Shown here: positions 1 to 9,652 of the stretch, piece by piece | How the letters are laid out: the number at the start of each line of letters is the position of its first letter | Numbering within the stretch: position 1 is the stretch's first letter | Assembly: GCA_023266235.1 (NCBI GenBank) | Contig: JAHFRL010000013.1 | Location: forward strand, 1-59,174 | Source of the DNA: Betaproteobacteria bacterium | GTDB lineage: Bacteria; Pseudomonadota; Gammaproteobacteria; Burkholderiales; SG8-41 | Direction of reading: 5' to 3' | DNA: 59,174 bases | Position numbers and translations under genes: made by a program | Notes under the pieces: model-generated | The model's input: the letters and a program-made list of their open reading frames with translations, nothing else | Databases searched by the model: none | Told to the model about the DNA's origin: nothing

Positions 1-103
1 GCCGGGCGCTGAAGTCGCGTTCACCATCGACATGCACGGCGATGTCGCGCGCATCTATATCCTCACGCCGCAGGAACAGGCGCAACTCGACCAGCGGAAG
101 TAG
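1..103 (+). CDS. 3' end of an unidentified protein (partial)
   Basis: An open frame enters from the left edge and stops at TAG 101-103, giving the last 33 residues of a protein that ends in a charged, glutamine-rich tail (LTPQEQAQLDQRK). The short stretch matches no family I can name. It lies 6 bp before the GTG start of miaB on the same strand, so it may be the preceding gene of the same operon. Confidence 0.5.
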   Translation, partial: PGAEVAFTIDMHGDVARIYILTPQEQAQLDQRK

Positions 104-109
104 CCGCGC

Positions 110-1486
110 GTGGCGCACAAACTCTACATCAAGACCTTCGGCTGCCAGATGAACGAGTACGACGCGGGCAAGATGGCCGACGTGCTCAACGCCGCGCACG
201 GCATGGTCGCGACCGCTACGCCTGACGACGCTGACGTGATCCTGTTCAATACCTGCTCGGTACGCGAAAAAGCACAGGAAAAAGTCTTTCACGACCTGGG
301 CCGCGTCAAGCACCTGAAGCAGGCGCGGCCCGACATGATCATCGGCGTCGGTGGCTGCGTGGCCAGCCAGGAAGGCGCGGCGATAGTCGCGCGCGCGCCG
401 TACGTCGACCTGGTATTCGGCCCGCAAACGCTGCACCGGCTGCCGGAGCTGATAGCCGCGCGCCGCGCGAGCGGCGCGCCGCAAATCGACATCTCGTTTC
501 CCGAGATCGAGAAGTTCGACCATCTGCCGCCGGCACGCGTCGACGGCAGCACGGCGTTCGTGTCGACCATGGAAGGCTGCAGCAAATATTGCAGCTTCTG
601 CGTCGTGCCCTACACGCGCGGCGAGGAAGTCTCGCGGCCGCTCGACGACGTGCTGACCGAGGTCGCGGAACTCGCCGCGCAAGGCGTCAGGGAAATCACG
701 CTGCTCGGCCAGAATGTGAACGCCTGGCGTGGAGCGATTCATGAATCCGGTGGGCGCATGGAAGGCGGCGCCGAAGCCGGCGGCGCGCGTGCAGCGGCCG
801 ATTTCGCGTCGCTGCTCGAATACGTCGCCGCCATCCCCGGCATCGAGCGCATCCGCTATATGACATCGCACCCGAAGGAATTCACGCCGCGCTTGATCGA
901 TATTTATGCGCGCCTGCCGCAGCTGGTGAGCCACGTGCACTTGCCGGTGCAGTCGGGCTCGGACCGCGTGCTCGCCGCGATGAAGCGCGGCTACAGCGCG
1001 CTCGAATACAAATCGATCATCCGCCGGTTGCGCAAGGTGCGCCCCGGGGTTTCGATCACGTCTGATTTCATTGTCGGTTTTCCCGGCGAAACCGAGGCCG
1101 ATTTCGCGGCGACGTTAAAGCTCGTCGAGGACGTCGGCTTCGACGCAAGCTTCAGCTTCGTCTACAGCCCGCGCCCCGGCACGCCGGCGGCCGAGCTGCC
1201 CGACGCAACGCCGCCTGCAATGAAGCTCGCGCGGCTGCAGCGTCTGCAGGCGTTGATCGAAGGCCAGGCGCAGGCGATCAGCCAAGCGATGGTCGGCACG
1301 ACGCAGCGCATCCTGGTCGAGGGCGCCTCGCGCAAAGACGCGCGCGAGCTCGCCGGCCGCGCCGACAACAACCGTGTCGTCAACTTCGCCGGCAGCGCGC
1401 GGCTGACCGGGCAATTTGTCGACGTCATCATCACCGCCGCACTGTCGCATTCGCTGCGCGGCGAGCTCGCACGCGTTCACGCTTGA
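110..1486 (+). CDS. miaB: tRNA-2-methylthio-N6-dimethylallyladenosine synthase MiaB
   Basis: Radical-SAM methylthiotransferase that converts i6A37 to ms2i6A37 in tRNAs reading U-starting codons. The 458-residue protein shows the N-terminal UPF0004 domain with its three cluster cysteines (C12, C49, C83), then the radical-SAM CxxxCxxC motif (C157, C161, C164) and a C-terminal TRAM domain of about 65 residues. The start is GTG, chosen because IKTFGCQMN follows at the usual distance. Around residues 205-225 there is a glycine/alanine-rich insertion ([19 protein letters not shown]) in a loop that varies in the family. The stop overlaps the next start in TTGA, so translation is probably coupled to ybeZ. 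Confidence 0.96.
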   Translation: MAHKLYIKTFGCQMNEYDAGKMADVLNAAHGMVATATPDDADVILFNTCSVREKAQEKVFHDLGRVKHLKQARPDMIIGVGGCVASQEGAAIVARAPYVDLVFGPQTLHRLPELIAARRASGAPQIDISFPEIEKFDHLPPARVDGSTAFVSTMEGCSKYCSFCVVPYTRGEEVSRPLDDVLTEVAELAAQGVREITLLGQNVNAWRGAIHESGGRMEGGAEAGGARAAADFASLLEYVAAIPGIERIRYMTSHPKEFTPRLIDIYARLPQLVSHVHLPVQSGSDRVLAAMKRGYSALEYKSIIRRLRKVRPGVSITSDFIVGFPGETEADFAATLKLVEDVGFDASFSFVYSPRPGTPAAELPDATPPAMKLARLQRLQALIEGQAQAISQAMVGTTQRILVEGASRKDARELAGRADNNRVVNFAGSARLTGQFVDVIITAALSHSLRGELARVHA

Positions 1487-2445
1487 AGCCGGTCGAAGTT
1501 TCCTTTACGCCGGTCGACAACCAGCGGCTCGCCAATCTGTGCGGCGTGCTCGATGAGAACCTGCGCCAGATCGAGACCGCGCTCGACGTGTTGATCGCGC
1601 GCCGCGGCGCGCGCTTTGCGCTGACCGGCAGACCCGATCAGACGCGGCTCGCGGCGCAGGCGCTCGAGAAATTCTATGCCAAAACCAAACGCACCCTGTC
1701 GGTCGAAGACGTGCAGTTGGGACTGATCGAAGTGACGCGCGCCAGGCCCGCGGCGCCGGCCGAAGACGTGCCGCAGCTGAAAACCCGGCGCCCTGATCTG
1801 CACGGCCGCACGCCGCGCCAGGTGCAGTACTTGAAGCAGATCCAGGGCCACGACATCACGTTCTCGATCGGCCCTGCCGGCACCGGCAAGACCTATCTCG
1901 CGGTCGCATGCGCCGTGGATGCGCTCGAGCGCGACCATGTCAAGCGCATCGTGCTGGTGCGCCCGGCAGTCGAGGCCGGCGAACGGCTCGGGTTTCTGCC
2001 CGGCGACATGGCGCAGAAAGTCGATCCCTATCTGCGCCCGCTTTACGACGCGCTCTACGAACTGCTGGGTTTCGACAAGGTCGCCAAGCTGTTCGAGCGC
2101 AACGCGATCGAGGTTGCGCCGCTTGCGTTCATGCGCGGCCGCACGCTCAACCACTCGTTCGTGATTCTTGACGAGGCACAAAATACGACCCCGGAGCAGA
2201 TGAAAATGTTCCTCACGCGCATCGGCTTCGGCAGCAAGGCGGTGGTCACCGGCGACGTCACCCAGACCGACCTGCCGCGCGGCCACAAGAGCGGGCTGAT
2301 CGAGGCGCGCGCGGTGCTGAAACGCGTGCGCGGCATCGCATTCACGCATTTCCAATCAAGCGACGTCGTGCGGCATCCGCTGGTGCAGCGTATCGTCAAT
2401 GCCTACGAGCGGCACACCAAAGCGCAAACCGAGCCGGGCGCCTGA
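1483..2445 (+). CDS. ybeZ: PhoH-family ATPase (YbeZ type)
   Basis: Predicted cytoplasmic NTPase of the PhoH family, which in most proteobacteria is encoded beside ybeY and linked to RNA or ribosome metabolism. Walker A is GPAGTGKT from residue 130, and the Walker B-like VILDEAQ begins at residue 227. At 320 residues it is of normal length. The start is TTG at 1483, overlapping the miaB TGA stop by the shared bases TTGA. No in-frame ATG or GTG gives the conserved N-terminal region, so this start is preferred. Second gene of the miaB-ybeZ-ybeY-corC-lnt operon. Confidence 0.93.
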   Translation: MKPVEVSFTPVDNQRLANLCGVLDENLRQIETALDVLIARRGARFALTGRPDQTRLAAQALEKFYAKTKRTLSVEDVQLGLIEVTRARPAAPAEDVPQLKTRRPDLHGRTPRQVQYLKQIQGHDITFSIGPAGTGKTYLAVACAVDALERDHVKRIVLVRPAVEAGERLGFLPGDMAQKVDPYLRPLYDALYELLGFDKVAKLFERNAIEVAPLAFMRGRTLNHSFVILDEAQNTTPEQMKMFLTRIGFGSKAVVTGDVTQTDLPRGHKSGLIEARAVLKRVRGIAFTHFQSSDVVRHPLVQRIVNAYERHTKAQTEPGA

Positions 2446-2938
2446 GCTCGCGTTGACGGTCCAGTATGGCACCCGCTGCGCTCAGTTGCCGTCACGCGCC
2501 AGGTTCAAGCGATGGGCGCGCGCCGCGCTCAGGAAGAGCGCCCGCGTTACGCTGCGCATCGTCGGCGCACGGGAAGCGCGTCGCCTCAATCAGCATTACC
2601 GCAAGCGCGACTACGCGACCAATGTGCTGACCTTCGTTTATTCGGAGCGGCGCCCGCTTGCGGGCGACATCGCGATCTGCGCGCCGGTCGTGGCGCGCGA
2701 AGCGCGCACGCGCGGGGTGAGCCGCGATGCGCATTACGCCCACCTGACGGTGCACGGCGTGCTGCATCTGCAGGGCTACGATCACGGACGCGCGAGCGAG
2801 GCTCGCCGCATGGAGCGACTTGAAGTACGTATCCTCGCCAAGCTCGGCTACCCCGATCCGTATGGGAGAGAGGAGAGAGTCGGTGAAAAACCGCCCGCGC
2901 GCCTTACGCCTCACGCCTCACGCAAACATGGACGATAG
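2399..2938 (+). CDS. ybeY: Endoribonuclease YbeY (16S rRNA maturation)
   Basis: Zinc-dependent single-strand endoribonuclease needed for 16S rRNA 3'-end maturation and ribosome quality control. The diagnostic metal motif is present as HGVLHLQGYDH near residues 119-129. The ATG at 2399 overlaps ybeZ by 47 bp. An in-frame TTG at 2453, 8 bp after the ybeZ stop, gives the usual short N-terminus (LTVQYG) and a 161-residue protein and may be the true start. The last ~25 residues (from about REERVGEKPP) are not family-like: they are encoded by a purine-rich then pyrimidine-rich 7-bp-period array at 2862-2926, which looks like an insertion that extended the C-terminus. Confidence 0.9.
   Translation: MPTSGTPKRKPSRAPELALTVQYGTRCAQLPSRARFKRWARAALRKSARVTLRIVGAREARRLNQHYRKRDYATNVLTFVYSERRPLAGDIAICAPVVAREARTRGVSRDAHYAHLTVHGVLHLQGYDHGRASEARRMERLEVRILAKLGYPDPYGREERVGEKPPARLTPHASRKHGR
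2862..2926. repeat. Period-7 array pair at the ybeY/corC junction
   Basis: A purine-rich arm (GGGAGAGAGGAGAGAGTC) is followed by a pyrimidine-rich arm of heptads (GCCTTAC, GCCTCAC, GCCTCAC). The arms are roughly complementary and could form an imperfect hairpin. The array is read as the C-terminal tail of YbeY and ends just before the corC ATG. It belongs with the similar arrays near 4.4, 22.5, 34.9, 35.3 and 41.9 kb. Confidence 0.6.
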
Positions 2939-3761
2939 TCACCCCAAACCCACCTGGCTCGAGCGCCTCCACGCGCTCCTGATGCGCGAGCCGGAGGACC
3001 ACGAGCAGCTGATCGAGCTGCTGCGCTCGTCCTACGACCGCAACCTGCTCGACAGCGATGCGCTGTCGATGATCGAGGGCGTGCTGCAGGTGTCGGAGAT
3101 GCAGGCGCGCGACATCATGGTTCCGCGCGCGCAGATGGACGTGATCGACATAGCCGAGCCACCCGATAAATTCATTCCGCTCGTGATCCAGACCAACCAC
3201 TCGCGCTTCCCGGTGATCGAGGACAACAAGGACGACGTGGTCGGCATCCTGCTCGCCAAGGACCTGCTGCGCTATTACGCCGGCGAGGAGGAGTTCAACG
3301 TGCGCGACATGCTGCGCCCGGCGGTATTCATCCCCGAATCGAAACGGCTCAATGTGCTGCTCAAGGACTTCCGCGCCAACCGCAATCACATGGCGATCGT
3401 GGTCGACGAGTACGGCGGTGTGGCCGGGCTGGTGACGATCGAGGACGTGCTCGAGCAGATCGTCGGCGACATCGAGGATGAATACGACTTCGACGAAACC
3501 GAGGACGACATCATCGCCGACAAGGGCGGCGCCTTCCGCGTCAAGGCAGTGACCGAAATCGTCAAATTCAACACTGTATTCGGCACCGCTTTCAGCGACG
3601 AGGACAATGACACCATCGGCGGCCTGGTGTTGAGCCGTTTCGGCCGCATGCCCAAGCGCGGCGAAGTTTTGAGCTTCGACAATCTGAATTTCAAAGTGCT
3701 GCGCGCCGACAGCCGCCGGTTGCATCTCCTGCTGGTGGAAAAAAAGGCCGGCGCGAAGTAG
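2928..3761 (+). CDS. corC: HlyC/CorC family transporter-associated protein
   Basis: Cytoplasmic protein of the CorC/YbeX type, linked to magnesium and cobalt efflux. The 277 residues contain a CBS pair (about residues 60-185, including DIMVPRAQMD and VVDEYGGVAGLVTIEDVLEQ) followed by a CorC_HlyC domain. There are no membrane segments, as in the short soluble CorC class. I start at ATG 2928 (MDDSHPKPTW). The frame is open back to 2820, but that extension is only the opposite reading of the ybeY tail and its repeat. It overlaps the ybeY stop by 11 bp and lies 3 bp before lnt. Confidence 0.93.
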   Translation: MDDSHPKPTWLERLHALLMREPEDHEQLIELLRSSYDRNLLDSDALSMIEGVLQVSEMQARDIMVPRAQMDVIDIAEPPDKFIPLVIQTNHSRFPVIEDNKDDVVGILLAKDLLRYYAGEEEFNVRDMLRPAVFIPESKRLNVLLKDFRANRNHMAIVVDEYGGVAGLVTIEDVLEQIVGDIEDEYDFDETEDDIIADKGGAFRVKAVTEIVKFNTVFGTAFSDEDNDTIGGLVLSRFGRMPKRGEVLSFDNLNFKVLRADSRRLHLLLVEKKAGAK

Positions 3762-3764
3762 CGC

Positions 3765-5360
3765 ATGTCCGCCGGCGTGACCACGACCCCGGGCCACGGC
3801 GCGCTGCCTCGCGTCCAGACGCTGCCGCTCGCCGCACTCGCCGGCGCGGTGACGGTGCCGGGTTTCGCGCCGTTCTATCTGTTCCCATTGCCGGTAGCGA
3901 CACTCGCGCTGCTGATCGTACTGTGGCGCCGCGCAGCCAGCCGCCGCGATGCGGCGCTCACCGGCTTCAGCTTCGGCCTCGGCTACTTTCTCACCGGCGT
4001 GAGCTGGGTTTACGTCAGCCTGCACGACTTCGGCGCCATGCCGGCGTTGCTGGCGGCGGCCGTCACGCTGCTGTTCTGCGCTTATCTCGCGCTCTACCCG
4101 GCGGTGACGGGCTGGATTTACTACGTGCTCGGACCACGTTCGGCGCTCGCTACATTGGCGGTGTTGCCGGCGTTGTGGACGCTCGCCGACTGGCTGCGCG
4201 GCTGGCTGTTCACGGGCTTTCCGTGGATCGCGCTCGGTTATGCCCAGGTTCCCGACAGTCCGCTCGCAGGTTATCTGCCGCTGCTGGGCGTATATGGCGC
4301 GACCCTGGCCACGGCCGTCAGCGCCGGAGCGATCGTCACGCTATGGGCGCACTGGAAGGATGTAGCCGGACCGGGAAGCGACAAAAGTCGTAAATATTGG
4401 CTTTCCCTCATCCTTCATCCCTCACCCCTCATCCTTGCTGTTGTCTGGGCCGGCGGCTACGCGCTGCGATCCATCGACTGGACCACGCCCACCGGCGCCC
4501 CGCTCGCGGTCAGCCTGCTGCAGGGCAATATCCCGCAGGAAATGAAATGGCGCAGCGACAGGGTCACATCGACGCTCGAAACCTACCGCAGTCTCGTCAA
4601 CAGCAGCAACGCACGCCTCATCCTCCTGCCTGAAACCGCGCTGCCGATGTATCTGCACGACGTGCCCAAGGATTACCTCGACAGCCTCGCCAGGCACGCG
4701 CGCAGCAACGGCGGCGACGTTCTGATCGGCGTGCCCGAGCGCGGCGACGCGCGCGACTACTACAACAGCGTGCTGTCGTTCGGCGCGGCGCCGACGCAAA
4801 CTTACCGCAAGTCGCATCTCGTGCCGTTCGGCGAATTCGTGCCGCTCAAACCGGTATTCGGCTGGTTTCTCGAAGTGACGCAGATCCCGCTGCTCGATTT
4901 CGCGCGCGGCGCCGAAACGCAGCAACCGCTGGCTGTCGCCGGCCAGCGCATTGCGGTCAATATCTGCTATGAAGACGCATTCGGCGCGGAAATCATCCGC
5001 CAGCTGCCGCAGGCGACGCTGCTTGCCAACGTCAGCAATGTCGCCTGGTTCGGCCGCTCGGTCGCGCCGCAGCAGCACCTGCAAATCTCCCAGGCGCGCG
5101 CGCTCGAGACGGGCCGTTACATGCTGCGCGCGACCAATACCGGCATGACTGCCATCATCGACCAGCACGGCAAAGTCCGGTCGGTAGCGCCCGAGTTCAC
5201 CGCCGCCGTGGTCAGCGGCGAAGTGCAGGGCTACGCCGGGGCGACGCCCTACGTGCGCTGGGGCAACGCACCGATCAGCGCGCTGGCACTGCTGCTGCTC
5301 GCCGGCGGGTGGCTAGGACTGCGTGAAGCCGGTAAAATTCGCGGCTTGCCAAGGCGTTAG
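3765..5360 (+). CDS. lnt: Apolipoprotein N-acyltransferase Lnt
   Basis: Inner-membrane enzyme that adds the third acyl chain to bacterial lipoproteins. The 531-residue protein has several N-terminal membrane helices followed by a periplasmic nitrilase-like domain. The Glu-Lys-Cys triad is visible as E290 (LLPETALP), K349 ([13 protein letters not shown]) and C401 (NICYEDAFG), and a final helix closes the protein. A pyrimidine-rich 7-bp-period stretch (4401-4437) reads in frame as part of a hydrophobic segment ([15 protein letters not shown]). It is the last gene of the corC block and precedes glyQ by 19 bp. Confidence 0.95.
   Translation: MSAGVTTTPGHGALPRVQTLPLAALAGAVTVPGFAPFYLFPLPVATLALLIVLWRRAASRRDAALTGFSFGLGYFLTGVSWVYVSLHDFGAMPALLAAAVTLLFCAYLALYPAVTGWIYYVLGPRSALATLAVLPALWTLADWLRGWLFTGFPWIALGYAQVPDSPLAGYLPLLGVYGATLATAVSAGAIVTLWAHWKDVAGPGSDKSRKYWLSLILHPSPLILAVVWAGGYALRSIDWTTPTGAPLAVSLLQGNIPQEMKWRSDRVTSTLETYRSLVNSSNARLILLPETALPMYLHDVPKDYLDSLARHARSNGGDVLIGVPERGDARDYYNSVLSFGAAPTQTYRKSHLVPFGEFVPLKPVFGWFLEVTQIPLLDFARGAETQQPLAVAGQRIAVNICYEDAFGAEIIRQLPQATLLANVSNVAWFGRSVAPQQHLQISQARALETGRYMLRATNTGMTAIIDQHGKVRSVAPEFTAAVVSGEVQGYAGATPYVRWGNAPISALALLLLAGGWLGLREAGKIRGLPRR
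4401..4437. repeat. Period-7 pyrimidine array inside lnt
   Basis: Five heptads of the type CCCTCAT / CCTTCAT / CCCTCAC / CCCTCAT run in frame through lnt and encode part of a transmembrane segment. Only the pyrimidine arm is obvious, with no clear purine partner. It resembles the right arms of the arrays at gene junctions in this window. Confidence 0.5.
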
Positions 5361-5379
5361 CGCGAGCGATCGCGCACCC

Positions 5380-6252
5380 ATGCTGACCTTTCAACAAATC
5401 ATCCTGCGGCTCCAGGAATACTGGGGCAAGCACGGTTGCGCGCTGCTGCAACCTTACGACATGGAAGTCGGCGCCGGCACTTTTCACACCGCGACCTTCC
5501 TGCGCGCGCTCGGGCCCGAACCGTGGCGCGCCGCTTACGTGCAGCCGTCGCGGCGGCCCAAGGACGGCCGCTACGGCGAGAACCCCAACCGCCTGCAGCA
5601 TTATTACCAGTATCAGGTCGCACTCAAGCCGTCGCCCGCCGACATCCAGGAACTCTACCTCGAATCGTTGGTCGCGCTCGGCGTCGATTCGCGCGCCAAC
5701 GACATCCGCTTCGTCGAGGACGACTGGGAATCGCCGACGCTCGGCGCGTGGGGGCTCGGCTGGGAAGTGTGGCTGAACGGGATGGAGATCACCCAGTTCA
5801 CTTATTTCCAGCAGGTCGGCGGGCTCGACTGCAAGCCGGTGCTGGGCGAGCTCACTTATGGGCTGGAGCGGCTCGCGATGTATCTGCAGGGCAGGGAAAG
5901 CGTGTTCGATCTGGTGTGGACCGACGGCATGACCTACGGCGACGTCTATCACCAGAACGAAGTCGAGCAGTCGAAATACAATTTCGAGCTCGCCAACGTT
6001 GAAATGCTGTTCGGGCATTTCAGTCAATTCGAGGCCGAAGCCGGGCGCCTGATCGAAGCCGGTCTGCCGCTGCCGGGCTATGAAATGGTGTTGAAGTGCT
6101 CGCACACGTTCAATCTGCTCGATGCGCGCGGCGCGATCTCGGTGACGGAGCGCGCCGCTTATCTCGGCCGCGTGCGTAACCTCGCGCGGCTGGTGGCGCA
6201 GGCCTATTACGACTCGCGCGAGAAGCTCGGCTTCCCGCTGTTGCGGCAGTGA
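5380..6252 (+). CDS. glyQ: Glycyl-tRNA synthetase alpha subunit
   Basis: Catalytic subunit of the alpha2beta2 class II glycyl-tRNA synthetase, which charges tRNA-Gly in the cytoplasm. The 290-residue protein begins [15 protein letters not shown] and carries the invariant family blocks [19 protein letters not shown] and [22 protein letters not shown] (here [16 protein letters not shown]). The upstream in-frame ATG at 5323 lies inside the end of lnt and would add 19 unrelated residues, so it is rejected. glyS follows after 3 bp. Confidence 0.97.
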   Translation: MLTFQQIILRLQEYWGKHGCALLQPYDMEVGAGTFHTATFLRALGPEPWRAAYVQPSRRPKDGRYGENPNRLQHYYQYQVALKPSPADIQELYLESLVALGVDSRANDIRFVEDDWESPTLGAWGLGWEVWLNGMEITQFTYFQQVGGLDCKPVLGELTYGLERLAMYLQGRESVFDLVWTDGMTYGDVYHQNEVEQSKYNFELANVEMLFGHFSQFEAEAGRLIEAGLPLPGYEMVLKCSHTFNLLDARGAISVTERAAYLGRVRNLARLVAQAYYDSREKLGFPLLRQ

Positions 6253-6255
6253 GCC

Positions 6256-8400
6256 ATGGCTGAAACCCTACTCGTCGAGCTGCTGACCGAAGAACTGCCG
6301 CCGAAGGCGCTACAGCGCTTGGCGCAGGTCTTCTGTGACGCCTTGGTCGAAGATCTTCGTCAAGACAATCTGCTGGCAGAGAAAAGCACCGCGCAAGCGT
6401 ATGCGACACCTCGTCGTCTTGCTGTTTCCGTCTCCAATGTTCTGGACAAAGCGCCGGACCAGGCGCTGGAGGTTCCCGGACCGTCGGCCAAAGTCGGGCT
6501 GGGCGTCGATGGTAAACCGACCCCGGCGCTCGTCGGTTTTGCGAAAAAGAACGGCGTGACTGTTGATGAGCTTGTACAAATCGACACCCCGAAGGGAAAA
6601 GTCTTTGCTTGTCGCAAGGTTGCTGCAGGCACGCACCTTCGAACCAATCTCGAACACAAGGTTGAAGCGGCCTTGAAGCGGCTCCCCGTGCCGAAAATGA
6701 TGCGATGGGGCTCGGGTGAAGCCGAGTTCGTGCGGCCAGTGCATGGACTGGTGATGATGCACGGCTCGCGCGTCGTTCGGGGCGAGGTTTGGGGCCTCAA
6801 GAGCACCAAGCAAACCCGGGGACACCGCTTCCTGAGCAGCGGCTGGATTGAAATTCCCGCCGCCGATCAGTACGAAGCCGTGCTTGAGAAGCAGGGTTCG
6901 GTCATTGCCTCGTTTGCCAAGCGCAGGGAACGCATGCGCGCCACGCTGGAAACCGCAGCCGCCGGCGCCAAACCGCTGTGGGACGATGCGCTGCTCGATG
7001 AAGTCACCGCGCTGGTCGAGTTTCCGGTGGTTTATCAGGGCAGCTTCAGCGCGGAATTCCTGAGCGTGCCGCAGGAATGCCTGATCCTGTCGATGCAGCA
7101 GCACCAGAAATATTTCCCGCTTGCCGACGCCGGCGGCAAGCTGCTGGCGAAGTTCCTGGTCGTCAGCAACCTCAAAACCAGGGACCCTGCAAACATTATC
7201 CGCGGCAACGAGCGCGTGCTGCGCGCGCGGCTTGCCGACGCCAGGTTCTTCTTCGACCTGGATCGCAGAACCCGGCTCGAAGAACGCGTGCCCCAACTCG
7301 CGAAAGTCGTCTATCACAACAAGCTCGGCACGCAGCTCGATCGCACCGAGCGGGTTCAATTGCTCGCCGGCAAGATCGCACGCATGCTCGGCGCTGATGC
7401 CGCTCTGGCCGAGCGCGCGGCCTGGCTTGCCAAGGCGGACTTGCTCACCGGCATGGTCGGCGAGTTTCCGGAGCTGCAGGGCGTCATGGGTCGTTATTAC
7501 GCCCTGCATGATGGCGAGCCAAATGAGGTCGCCGACGCGATCGAAGCACACTACCGACCTCGCTTTGCCGGCGATCGCCTGCCCGACGGGAACGTTGCCT
7601 GCGCGGTCGCGCTCTCCGACAAGCTGGAAGCGCTCGCAGGAATGTTTGGTATTGGTCAGCAGCCTTCCGGTGACAAAGATCCGTTTGCCCTACGGCGCCA
7701 CGCGTTGGGCGTTGTCCGCATACTCGTTGAGAACAACTTTGCGGTATCTCTCCACGATCTGCTGAATGCCGCTTTTGCAGCATTCCCGCCATTAATACTC
7801 GGCGACGCACACACCGATCTGCAAATATTCATACTCGAGCGCTTGCGCGGTCACCTGCGCGGGACTGCGCACCAAACGCGGCAGCACGCAACAACGGGCG
7901 CCCTTGTAGGGCAAGGCTCGGTTATTGCCGGGACTGCGGATTACACCGCAAACGAGGTCGAATCGGTGCTTTGCATGGGGCCAACCCGACTCGATCAAGT
8001 GCCCCGCCAACTGGCGGCGGTACGCGCTTTCGCCGGCTTACCCGAAGCCGGAAGCCTTGCCGCCGCGAACAAGCGCGTTGCCAACATTCTCAGGCAAGCC
8101 GAGGCTAAGGGTGAATCCTTTGTAAATGCCGAAGCCGACAAGTTGAAGGAACCTGCGGAGCGGGCGTTATTCGATGCGCTCAAAACCGCTTCAAGACAAG
8201 CCACCCCACTTTTCGAGCAAGGCGATTACACGGGTTACCTCAAAACTTTTGCGGTTTTGAAATCCCCAGTGGATGCGTTTTTCGATGCCGTCATGGTAAT
8301 GGTGGACGATGCCGTACTGCGACAAAATCGGCTGGCCCTGCTGGCCGACCTGCGGCGTGAAATGAACCGCGTCGCCGACATCTCCAAGCTCGCCTCATGA
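6256..8400 (+). CDS. glyS: Glycyl-tRNA synthetase beta subunit
   Basis: Beta subunit of tetrameric glycyl-tRNA synthetase, needed for tRNA binding and anticodon recognition. The 714-residue length is normal. It begins with the typical LLVELLTEELPPKAL, has the central HD-like region (LPDGNVACAVALSDKLEALAGMF is split over residues ~440-460), and a C-terminal anticodon-binding-like region (SPVDAFFDAVMVMVDD). Parts of it (about 6290-6700 and 7640-8300) use noticeably fewer GC-ending codons than the neighbours. The last codons overlap the gmhB start (ATGA). Confidence 0.96.
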   Translation: MAETLLVELLTEELPPKALQRLAQVFCDALVEDLRQDNLLAEKSTAQAYATPRRLAVSVSNVLDKAPDQALEVPGPSAKVGLGVDGKPTPALVGFAKKNGVTVDELVQIDTPKGKVFACRKVAAGTHLRTNLEHKVEAALKRLPVPKMMRWGSGEAEFVRPVHGLVMMHGSRVVRGEVWGLKSTKQTRGHRFLSSGWIEIPAADQYEAVLEKQGSVIASFAKRRERMRATLETAAAGAKPLWDDALLDEVTALVEFPVVYQGSFSAEFLSVPQECLILSMQQHQKYFPLADAGGKLLAKFLVVSNLKTRDPANIIRGNERVLRARLADARFFFDLDRRTRLEERVPQLAKVVYHNKLGTQLDRTERVQLLAGKIARMLGADAALAERAAWLAKADLLTGMVGEFPELQGVMGRYYALHDGEPNEVADAIEAHYRPRFAGDRLPDGNVACAVALSDKLEALAGMFGIGQQPSGDKDPFALRRHALGVVRILVENNFAVSLHDLLNAAFAAFPPLILGDAHTDLQIFILERLRGHLRGTAHQTRQHATTGALVGQGSVIAGTADYTANEVESVLCMGPTRLDQVPRQLAAVRAFAGLPEAGSLAAANKRVANILRQAEAKGESFVNAEADKLKEPAERALFDALKTASRQATPLFEQGDYTGYLKTFAVLKSPVDAFFDAVMVMVDDAVLRQNRLALLADLRREMNRVADISKLAS

Positions 8401-8930
8401 AACTCGTCATTCTCGACCGCGACGGCGTGATCAACTACGACAGCGCCGAGTTCATCAAGACGCCCGAGGAGTGGAAGCCGATCCCGGGCAGCCTGGAAGC
8501 GATCGCGCGGCTCAACCAGGCCGGCTGGCGCGTGGTGATCGCGACCAACCAGTCCGGCGTCGGCCGCGGGCTGCTCGACATGGCGATGCTCAACGCGATC
8601 CACGACAAGATGCACAAGGCGCTTGCCCAGGCGGGCGGGCGCATCGATGCGGTGTTCTACTGCCCCCACGCGCAGGATGCCAATTGCAGCTGCCGCAAGC
8701 CCAAGCCCGGGTTGCTCGAAGATATCGCGCTCCGCTTCAACGTCGATCTGGCCGGCGTGCCGTGCATCGGCGATTCGCCGCGCGATCTGCAGGCGGCGGC
8801 GCAAGTCGCAGCGCAGCCGATACTGGTGCTGACCGGTAAGGGCAAACAGACCGCGGCGGCGGGCGGGTTGCCGGCGAACACCCAGGTGTATGCCGACCTC
8901 GATGCGGCCGTGCAGTCGATCGCACCATGA
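8397..8930 (+). CDS. gmhB: D-glycero-beta-D-manno-heptose-1,7-bisphosphate 7-phosphatase
   Basis: HAD-superfamily phosphatase acting in ADP-heptose synthesis for the LPS inner core. In 177 residues the catalytic DxD is D7/D9 (ILDRDGVIN), the second motif is ATNQSG, and the GmhB-type zinc-binding loop is visible as CPHAQDANCSCRKPKPG. It overlaps glyS and plsC by 4 bp each. A histidinol-phosphatase role is unlikely given the neighbours and the zinc loop. Confidence 0.93.
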   Translation: MKLVILDRDGVINYDSAEFIKTPEEWKPIPGSLEAIARLNQAGWRVVIATNQSGVGRGLLDMAMLNAIHDKMHKALAQAGGRIDAVFYCPHAQDANCSCRKPKPGLLEDIALRFNVDLAGVPCIGDSPRDLQAAAQVAAQPILVLTGKGKQTAAAGGLPANTQVYADLDAAVQSIAP

Positions 8931-9652
8931 GCGTCGTCCTGCGCTCGTGCCTGTTCGCCGCCGTCCAGCTCCTGCTTACGCCACTGTTTACGTTTATCGC
9001 GCTGCTCACGTTTCCGCTCAAGCCCGTCACCCGTTATCGCATCATCTCCCTCTGGGCGCGGCTGATCGTGCTGGCCGCCGAGGCCATCTGCGGCATCCGC
9101 TACCGCGTAATCGGCGCCGAGCACATCCCGCGCGAACCGTGTGTCGTGCTGTCCAAGCATCAATCGGCATGGGAAACGGTTGCCTTCCAGGTGATTTTTC
9201 CGCCCCAGGTGTACGTGATCAAGCGCGAGCTGTTGTGGATCCCGTTTTTCGGCTGGGGGCTCGCCATGGTGTCGCCGATCGCGATCGACCGCAGCTCCGG
9301 CACGCGCGCGCTGAAGCAGATGCTCAAGCAGGGCAAGGACCGCCTCGCGCGCGGCTTCTGGGTGATCGTATTTCCCGAGGGTACGCGCATTCCCCCCGGG
9401 AAACGCGGCAGATACCAGACCGGCGGCGCGGCGCTGGCGGCGCGCGCCGGCGCGCCGGTGCTGCCGATTGCGCATAACGCCGGGTACAGCTGGCGCCGCC
9501 ACGCGTTTCTCAAATACCCGGGCACGGTGACCGTCAGCATCGGTGAGGCCATCGACAGCCGCGGCGCGAAAGCCGGGGCGCTGACGCGCCGGGTCGAGGA
9601 CTGGATTGAAGCGGAAATGCGGCGTCTGGGGCGCCCGGATGGCCAGGCGTAA
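8927..9652 (+). CDS. plsC: 1-acyl-sn-glycerol-3-phosphate acyltransferase
   Basis: Membrane-bound acyltransferase forming phosphatidic acid. The 241-residue protein has an N-terminal hydrophobic stretch (about residues 5-30), the acyl-acceptor motif FPEGTR near residue 150, and the catalytic-histidine motif as HQSAWE. The last is HX4E rather than the textbook HX4D; I believe this glutamate occurs in betaproteobacterial relatives, so it is not evidence of inactivation. It overlaps gmhB by 4 bp and the next gene by 14 bp. Confidence 0.92.
   Translation: MSVVLRSCLFAAVQLLLTPLFTFIALLTFPLKPVTRYRIISLWARLIVLAAEAICGIRYRVIGAEHIPREPCVVLSKHQSAWETVAFQVIFPPQVYVIKRELLWIPFFGWGLAMVSPIAIDRSSGTRALKQMLKQGKDRLARGFWVIVFPEGTRIPPGKRGRYQTGGAALAARAGAPVLPIAHNAGYSWRRHAFLKYPGTVTVSIGEAIDSRGAKAGALTRRVEDWIEAEMRRLGRPDGQA

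Noticed and set aside
2904..4025. Long minus-strand open frame (373 codons) opposite corC/lnt
   Set aside because: It is the antisense shadow of GC-rich genes; the peptide is His/Glu/Arg-rich without domains, while the plus strand has full CorC and Lnt motifs.
5323..5379. N-terminal extension of GlyQ
   Set aside because: Lies within lnt and is not part of the very conserved GlyQ N-terminus.
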